A stretch of 8,312 nucleotides of DNA from an uncultured Solirubrobacterales bacterium (lineage in GTDB: Bacteria > Actinomycetota > Thermoleophilia > Solirubrobacterales > 70-9): the NCBI GenBank assembly GCA_937910825.1, contig CALEMO010000331.1, forward strand, positions 1 to 8,312. The letters are read 5' to 3'. Both the position numbers and the translations under genes were made by a program. Positions 4,686 to 8,312 of this stretch are shown here, piece after piece. Below the pieces are notes generated by a model. The model ran no database searches and had not been told where the DNA came from. It was given only the letters and a program-made list of their open reading frames with translations. Each line of letters opens with the position of its first letter. The stretch's first letter is position 1.

Positions 4686-5992
4686 CATTCGCCCTCCTCT
4701 CTGATTCCGAGCCCGTCCCAGTACCTGGTACCGCTGCTGTCTTTCGCCTCGGTGGCCGTTGGCACGACTTCGAGGAGTCGGCGGTTGAACCGCTGCTTGC
4801 CGAGGGGTCGGCGATTCGAGTCGAAGCACCAGTCCTTGTACGCCGGGTACAGGGAGGACTGTCGTGTTCGGAGTCCGGCGCGGACCTCATACTGCTCGCC
4901 GATGAACCCGGCTACCGAGTCCGAATCGGCCCGGAACTGCTCCGCCGCCGCTGTGGTCGCCGCGGTGGTGATGAAGGCTCCCCTGTCCCGGAGGTCCGGC
5001 AGACGTTCGAGCCCGTGGTTCAGAAGCCCTGAGAGCTCCCGACCGGTCGTAAGCCTGTCGCCGAGGCTTCGGTCGGCGTCCCGGCCCTCGAACCGGCGCT
5101 CGAAGGGTAGGACGACCCAGCGCCGGAAGAACGCATCGCTGTGGTCTGATGTCGGCGGCGGCTCGTTGGCGCTGAATAGGAGCCGGGTGAAGGGCGTGAA
5201 GCTGAAGGCGTCCTGGTGCTTGCGTTCCCCCGTGATCGCGTCTCCCCCGGTGACGGACTTGAACACGCTGCTCGACTGGAGCGCCCGGTGGTCTAGGTCC
5301 GCGAATACGTTTGCCAGCTTGCCGTAGAGGGAGGCGGCCGCGAACTTGTCATCGTCGAGGCGGTGGAGCGCGATATTCGAGACGTTGCGCGAACCGAGGA
5401 GCGCGGTCAGAAGGTTGAGGAGGGTGCTCTTGCCGTTCGCCCCGGCCCCCAGAAACATGAAGGCGGACTGCAGACTGTTGTCGGAGGTCGCGAGGTAACC
5501 GGCCATCTCGTAGACGAGTTCCCGCAACTCCGGGTCGAGGGTGTCGGAGAGGAACCTGTCGATCGTCGGGCAGGTTGCGTCCCGGTCATAGCGGACCGGC
5601 AGCTGAACCGGCGAGCGGTAGTCCGGCGTATGCGGTTGAAGGTCGCCGTCCGTTACGTCGAGGATGCCGTTGACGAGGTTGACGTGATTCGGGTGAGGTC
5701 TCTCGTCTAGACGGGGTGCCGTGTGCTCGATCAGCGTCACGACTTCCAGTGATCGGTTCTTCCGCCAGCCATCACCGAGCTTCGCCGCGATTCGCTCGCG
5801 GAGGTCCTCCCGCCCGCCGGGTTGGTAGGTGCCGTTCCGGTAAACGTAGAGGTCACCGCCCCCTCGTGCCACGGGCGTCTCGGCGATCAGCTCGTCGGCC
5901 TGGTGCCGTGCGTTGAACTTCGGCCTCTTGCCGGGTGCGTTGTTAATGAGCGCCTGGAGATCGGCTTCACTGATCTGGTCGAGCGGCGTCAT
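4682..5992 (-). CDS. rep: Replication helicase, D5_N/P4-type superfamily 3 (Rep)
   Basis: This 436-aa protein is a D5/P4-like SF3 helicase, the class that binds origins and unwinds DNA for phages, plasmids and satellites. Residues ~35-160 fit the D5 N-terminal region, with VNLVNGILDV at ~104-113. The ATPase core follows: Walker A GAGANGKST (182-190, K188), Walker B LANVFADLD (226-234), motif C LLFSANEPP (271-279, sensor N276) and candidate arginine finger FFRRW (288-292). Residues ~375-436 look like the C-terminal winged helix. No primase (AEP or TOPRIM) domain is attached. ATG 5992 gives an ATGA overlap with the upstream zinc-finger gene and has CGGAG upstream. A more upstream start at 6025 is possible but would lie inside that gene. 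Iterons start 9 bases past the stop, fitting an origin-binding role. Confidence 0.92.
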   Translation of the reverse strand: MTPLDQISEADLQALINNAPGKRPKFNARHQADELIAETPVARGGGDLYVYRNGTYQPGGREDLRERIAAKLGDGWRKNRSLEVVTLIEHTAPRLDERPHPNHVNLVNGILDVTDGDLQPHTPDYRSPVQLPVRYDRDATCPTIDRFLSDTLDPELRELVYEMAGYLATSDNSLQSAFMFLGAGANGKSTLLNLLTALLGSRNVSNIALHRLDDDKFAAASLYGKLANVFADLDHRALQSSSVFKSVTGGDAITGERKHQDAFSFTPFTRLLFSANEPPPTSDHSDAFFRRWVVLPFERRFEGRDADRSLGDRLTTGRELSGLLNHGLERLPDLRDRGAFITTAATTAAAEQFRADSDSVAGFIGEQYEVRAGLRTRQSSLYPAYKDWCFDSNRRPLGKQRFNRRLLEVVPTATEAKDSSGTRYWDGLGIREEGEW

Positions 5993-6534
5993 ACGGCGGC
6001 TCCGAGCATCCGTTCGGCTACCCACTTGCAGAGCTCACCGAACTCATCACCTCGGTCTTGAAGGCCGGATATAGCGGCGGCTGCGGTGAAGATTCCGCCA
6101 CCTGTGGCGCAGCGGTGGCAGTACCAGACCGAGTCCCGGTAGGTCGCGGAGGGGTTGCGGTCTTCGTGGTCGGGGAGCGGGCACCGGCAGCGGCCCCGGC
6201 TCGGCTCGGTGTACGGGTCGAGGACCGGCAGGTAGTCCTCAGCAGGGATTCCGGCCAGCACCTCTACGCCGTCGCGCCAATCGTCCGGTGCAGGACCAGC
6301 GGCCCGGGTGACCTTCGGCCTCGGCAGCCCGCGGCGCTTGTAACTCTTCAGCCCGACCTGCCCCGCGACGAAGCGGCGGTCGGCGATCTGCGCGAGCCGC
6401 CGGGCATCCCACGCCTCCCGGACCTCGCCCGGGAGCGCCTCGTACAGGCGAAGGCGGTCGGCGGAACTGAACCCGAGCCGCTCGGCGTTCTGCTGGAAGC
6501 GATCGAGGGTGCCGATTTCTCCTGGGTAGCTCAA
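5989..6534 (-). CDS. CHC2-type zinc-finger primase fragment (no catalytic domain)
   Basis: This 181-aa protein carries a DnaG-like CHC2 zinc finger, the part of bacterial-type primases that recognises single-stranded template. C118, H123 (CPLPDH), C139 and C142 (WYCHRC) bind zinc, with the typical EDRNPSA turn and GGGIFTAAAAISG stretch after it. Residues 1-100 are an unassigned helical region (arginine-rich, RRLAQIADRRFVAGQVG) where phage proteins of this kind often have a DNA-binding head. The chain ends about 38 residues after the finger, so the TOPRIM catalytic core is absent, and no such core is found nearby. It starts at TTG 6534 in a TTGA overlap with the repressor stop, with GGAGCGG upstream, and is coupled to rep by ATGA. 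It probably works with the Rep helicase and a host or helper-phage primase. Confidence 0.8.
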   Translation of the reverse strand: MSYPGEIGTLDRFQQNAERLGFSSADRLRLYEALPGEVREAWDARRLAQIADRRFVAGQVGLKSYKRRGLPRPKVTRAAGPAPDDWRDGVEVLAGIPAEDYLPVLDPYTEPSRGRCRCPLPDHEDRNPSATYRDSVWYCHRCATGGGIFTAAAAISGLQDRGDEFGELCKWVAERMLGAAV

Positions 6535-6791
6535 CGTTCGCCCGCTCCGAGTTCGGGCCAGAGGTCAGCAACCTCGCAATCAAGGACCGCCGCGAGCGCG
6601 AGTGCGGTACTTCTTCGCGGCTTGCCCCTGCTGCGCTCCAGCGCGATGATACGCCCCCGACTCACACCGCTCAAGCGCCCGAGTTCGGCCTGCGTCAGGC
6701 CTACCGCCGTGCGCCAGACCCGGAGGGGGCTTGGGGGTGTAGTCCGGCCGTTCGCGTAGCTTCGTGTGCGTGAATGCGGCAAATAGTTCAT
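6531..6791 (-). CDS. XRE-family (Cro/C1-type) helix-turn-helix regulator
   Basis: This 86-aa DNA-binding protein has one classic HTH_3 domain: LRVWRTAVGLTQAELGRLSG then VSRGRIIALERSRGKPRRST and ALALAAVLDCEVADLWP (residues ~23-79). Helix 2 lies near 33-42 and recognition helix 3 near 44-54. The N-terminal ~22 residues are basic and probably disordered. The ATG at 6791 is the only ATG before the domain; GGAGGG lies 12 bases upstream, and a 13-bp palindrome between the two could fold to shorten the spacing. It heads the minus-strand operon, overlaps the zinc-finger gene by TTGA and diverges from the zinc-ribbon gene. This is the place of a master repressor controlling both directions, as with Stl- or C1-like switches. 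Being in the replication operon, it could instead be an activator or Cro-like regulator. Confidence 0.85.
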   Translation of the reverse strand: MNYLPHSRTRSYANGRTTPPSPLRVWRTAVGLTQAELGRLSGVSRGRIIALERSRGKPRRSTALALAAVLDCEVADLWPELGAGER

Positions 6792-6792
6792 C

Positions 6793-6805
6793 GGAACTAG
6801 GTTCC
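6793..6805. promoter_or_regulatory. Palindromic candidate operator upstream of the XRE gene
   Basis: GGAAC and GTTCC (6793-6797, 6801-6805) are perfect inverted half-sites around a TAG centre. The palindrome lies one base before the XRE start codon, between the start and its GGAGGG site, in the divergent promoter region. XRE repressors bind palindromes of this size, so autoregulation is plausible. In the RNA it could also form a small hairpin affecting translation. Confidence 0.45.
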
Positions 6806-6898
6806 CTCCTCGACTCGCGGAGTAGCTGGGACTTTTTTTCAGGGGAGGGCGACGGGGCGTCGAGGGCTGACCGCTCTGCTCTACAGCGCATCAGGGCG
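6806..6898. promoter_or_regulatory. Divergent intergenic region between XRE and the zinc-ribbon gene
   Basis: Promoters for both directions should lie here. The visible elements are the XRE ribosome binding site (GGAGGG read on the minus strand, about 6803-6808) and a T7 run at 6833-6839. I see no clear -35/-10 boxes, so the promoters cannot be placed. Confidence 0.35.
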
Positions 6899-7627
6899 GT
6901 GCGGGTGCTGGCAGGTCGACTCTGGCGATCTGATGGCTTCTGGGGTCACGCCGAGGAGGTGGCGGATGCCGGCCATTCGGTCGAGTTGGCGCGAGAGAAG
7001 GCCAGACTCGCGGTTCCTCGCGGCCCCAAGAATCGAGATGCCCTGGCCGCGTTGATCTACACCGCATCGAGGCACCGCCGGGACCGGTACGTCCGCAGGG
7101 GCCGTCCGGGCCGCGCCCTCGCTGAGCTTGTCCAACCTGCCGGCCCGATTGCGTACTTCCCGGAGGGGTCACCGCTGGAACCTCGAAGGCGATCGAAGTA
7201 CGTCAAGTCAAAGGGCTCGAAGCTCCGGCCCGAAGCGGCAGTGCGGTTGCAGACTGGTGCCGAGGCCGTGGCTCTGCGGCTCGAGGTTCGCTGTCTGATG
7301 TGCGGCAAAAAGCTCTCGGCGCGGCGAGAGCGGTCCTACTCACCACTCGACCGCCCAGGGACCATCCACGCGGACTACTGCGAGGGATGTCATCCGGACG
7401 AGAGCAAGCACGGTCGAACCGTCGCCGCTATGCAGGCCGTGCTCGAACCGGCCGCGGACTATCTCGGTGGCCTAGAGGAGGTCGTCCGGTATCAGTCAGT
7501 GGTAGGTCAGATCCGGCGCGGCGATGCGTCTATCGGGTCAGAAGCGTTGCCCCCATGGGCGAGGGAGCGCGGCTTCCTCGAGTCTGGGGCCACCGGCAAG
7601 GCCGGCGAGTTCGAGGAGAGCGAGTAG
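6899..7627 (+). CDS. Hypothetical protein with four-cysteine zinc ribbon, 242 aa
   Basis: I do not recognise this protein. Four cysteines form a probable zinc ribbon: Cys-Leu-Met-Cys-Gly-Lys-Lys, then about 26 residues later Cys-Glu-Gly-Cys-His, a knuckle style seen in nucleic-acid-binding proteins and some nucleases. The N-terminal half is basic, with an Ala/Leu helix (ALAALIYTASRHRRDRYVRRG) and a PRRRSKYVKSKGSK patch. The C-terminal third is acidic and helical. No catalytic motif, signal peptide or membrane helix is visible. The frame is open back to GTG 6764, but that would overlap the XRE gene head-on. GTG 6899 or 6905, just after an AGGG sequence, is a better start. It is the only plus-strand gene of the element's right arm and diverges from the repressor, a typical spot for a regulated accessory or phage-interference gene, though that role is only inferred. 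Confidence 0.7.
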   Translation: MRVLAGRLWRSDGFWGHAEEVADAGHSVELAREKARLAVPRGPKNRDALAALIYTASRHRRDRYVRRGRPGRALAELVQPAGPIAYFPEGSPLEPRRRSKYVKSKGSKLRPEAAVRLQTGAEAVALRLEVRCLMCGKKLSARRERSYSPLDRPGTIHADYCEGCHPDESKHGRTVAAMQAVLEPAADYLGGLEEVVRYQSVVGQIRRGDASIGSEALPPWARERGFLESGATGKAGEFEESE

Positions 7628-7649
7628 CGCCTCCCCCGCCCTTGACACG

Positions 7650-7663
7650 AGGCCCGAGGGCCT
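7650..7663. terminator. Short hairpin between convergent genes
   Basis: AGGCC and GGCCT flank a CGAG loop in the 42-bp gap between two converging genes. A compact GC hairpin here could end transcription from both sides. There is no T-tract on either side, so it is a weak call. This gap is also the inferred right edge of the mobile element. Confidence 0.45.
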
Positions 7664-7669
7664 GGACTA

Positions 7670-8312
7670 CTAGCGAATCTTCACCGTCGCCTTGCCGCTC
7701 TTCTTCTCGGCCCCTTTGGCGTAGGCGGTGAAGGTGATCTTCGCCTTCTTACCCTTCTTCGCACGGCTCTTGACCTTGACTTTGAACTTCACGGTCTTCG
7801 ACTTGCCGGCGGCCAGGTTGCCGGGCTTCAGACACTTCGGCACCTTGACCAGCTTCTTCGGGCCCTTGGCGCAGATCTTGAGCTTCTTCGCGGCTGCGTC
7901 TCCGGTGTTCCTGACTTTGACCTTGAAGGTGGTCTTCTTGCCGCGCCTTACCTTCTTCGACTTCGGCGTGACCTTCAGGTTGGCGAGCGCGGGCTTTCCG
8001 GCCGGCGGCGGCGGGTCGGCGGTGAACTCGGCGCTCACTGTGGTGGCCTCGAGCACCGTGACCTCGCAGGTGCCCGTACCCGAGCACTCTGCCCCGCTCC
8101 AGCCGGTGAAGGTGGAGCCGGGGTCGGGTGTGGCGGTCAGGGTGACCATGGTGAAGGAGGGGTAGTTCTCGGCGCAGTCGGAACCGCAGTCGATGCCGGC
8201 CGGGGTCGATGTGACCTTGCCTGATCCTGTGCCCGAGCGGTTGACCTGGAGCAGCGGTGAGGGTTGCGCGGTCGAGGCGGACTGGATGATGTCGTTTGTG
8301 CCGTTGGAGCGC
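7670..8312 (-). CDS. C-terminal part of a secreted/cell-surface protein with InlB-B-like repeat and CARDB-like domain (partial)
   Basis: The frame is open from the right window edge to the stop at 7670-7672, giving 213 residues; an internal ATG at 8149 is not the true start because homologous repeat sequence runs through it. Residues ~21-80 form a bacterial (divergent InlB B-like) repeat: VNRSGTGSGKVTSTPAGIDCG, a YPSFTMVTLTATPDPGSTFTG stretch, GWSGAECSGTGTCEVTV. Its four cysteines may form disulfides. Residues ~100-213 fit a CARDB/DUF11-like beta-sandwich, extremely Lys-rich. Proteins of this design are exported and face the cell surface, probably for adhesion or structure; the signal peptide would lie outside the window. 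It looks like resident chromosome rather than element DNA and marks the right flank. Confidence 0.85.
   Translation of the reverse strand, partial: RSNGTNDIIQSASTAQPSPLLQVNRSGTGSGKVTSTPAGIDCGSDCAENYPSFTMVTLTATPDPGSTFTGWSGAECSGTGTCEVTVLEATTVSAEFTADPPPPAGKPALANLKVTPKSKKVRRGKKTTFKVKVRNTGDAAAKKLKICAKGPKKLVKVPKCLKPGNLAAGKSKTVKFKVKVKSRAKKGKKAKITFTAYAKGAEKKSGKATVKIR

Noticed and set aside
4752..5327. Open plus-strand frame of 191 codons
   Set aside because: Antisense to the Rep helicase, which carries conserved motifs; Arg/Ser-rich shadow.
6058..6759. Open plus-strand frame of 233 codons
   Set aside because: Antisense to the zinc-finger and XRE genes, both with recognisable domains; composition is that of a shadow frame.
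6764..6898. Longer N-terminus of the zinc-ribbon protein from GTG 6764
   Set aside because: It would overlap the XRE start head-on and cover the promoter region; the added residues are Ser/Gly-rich without protein-like pattern.
602..7700. Search by eye for direct-repeat att sites flanking the element
   Set aside because: No shared word longer than expected by chance was found between the 480-720 and 7600-7700 regions, so no att feature is called.
7670..8149. Complete 159-aa protein starting at the ATG at 8149
   Set aside because: The reading frame and repeat-domain sequence continue without a stop to the window edge, so that Met is internal.
7728..8165. Open plus-strand frame rich in Phe and Leu that might look like a membrane protein
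   Set aside because: It is the antisense of the Lys-codon-rich CARDB-like domain; Lys codons reversed read as Phe/Leu.

Overview
The window is GC-rich with G/C-biased third codon positions. It fits an actinobacterium. The right-flank gene, a secreted-type protein with a Cys-containing InlB-B-like repeat followed by a very Lys-rich CARDB-like domain, is a style common in Solirubrobacterales/Thermoleophilia, so that group is my tentative guess. No rRNA, CRISPR or transposase was found, and no convincing tRNA.

Layout. (1) Left flank, positions 1-711, plus strand: the 3' end of an unidentified gene (stop at 135-137), then a 186-aa hypothetical protein 13 bp downstream. (2) A compact integrative element of about 7 kb, positions ~602-7627. 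Nearly all of it lies on the minus strand. In order of transcription (right to left) it holds an XRE-family repressor, a CHC2 zinc-finger primase fragment, a D5/P4-type SF3 helicase (Rep), a small ORF lying on a cluster of iterons (probable replication origin), an AlpA/excisionase-type HTH protein, a coiled-coil protein, a Pro/Glu-linker protein, a possible 52-aa peptide, a P27-like phage terminase small subunit, an 89-aa protein, and a tyrosine integrase. Most of these genes overlap by ATGA/GTGA/TTGA, so they probably form one translationally coupled operon. A single gene with a four-cysteine zinc ribbon (~6899-7627) diverges from the repressor. (3) Right flank, 7670-8312, minus strand: the 3' part of a host-type surface protein, separated from the element by a short GC hairpin.

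Interpretation. The gene set is integrase, repressor, excisionase-like factor, Rep helicase with iterons, and an orphan terminase small subunit. There is no large terminase, portal, capsid or tail gene. This is the genetic plan of a phage satellite (PICI/SaPI-like island): it excises, replicates from its own origin and redirects a helper phage's packaging machinery. In this model XRE controls the divergent promoter region, the integrase and AlpA-like protein handle integration and excision, the zinc-finger protein and SF3 helicase replicate from the iterons, and TerS directs packaging. The coiled-coil and Pro/Glu proteins next to TerS and the divergent zinc-ribbon protein match no family I know and are the best candidates for new biology. 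I could not see direct-repeat att sites, so the exact ends of the element are inferred.
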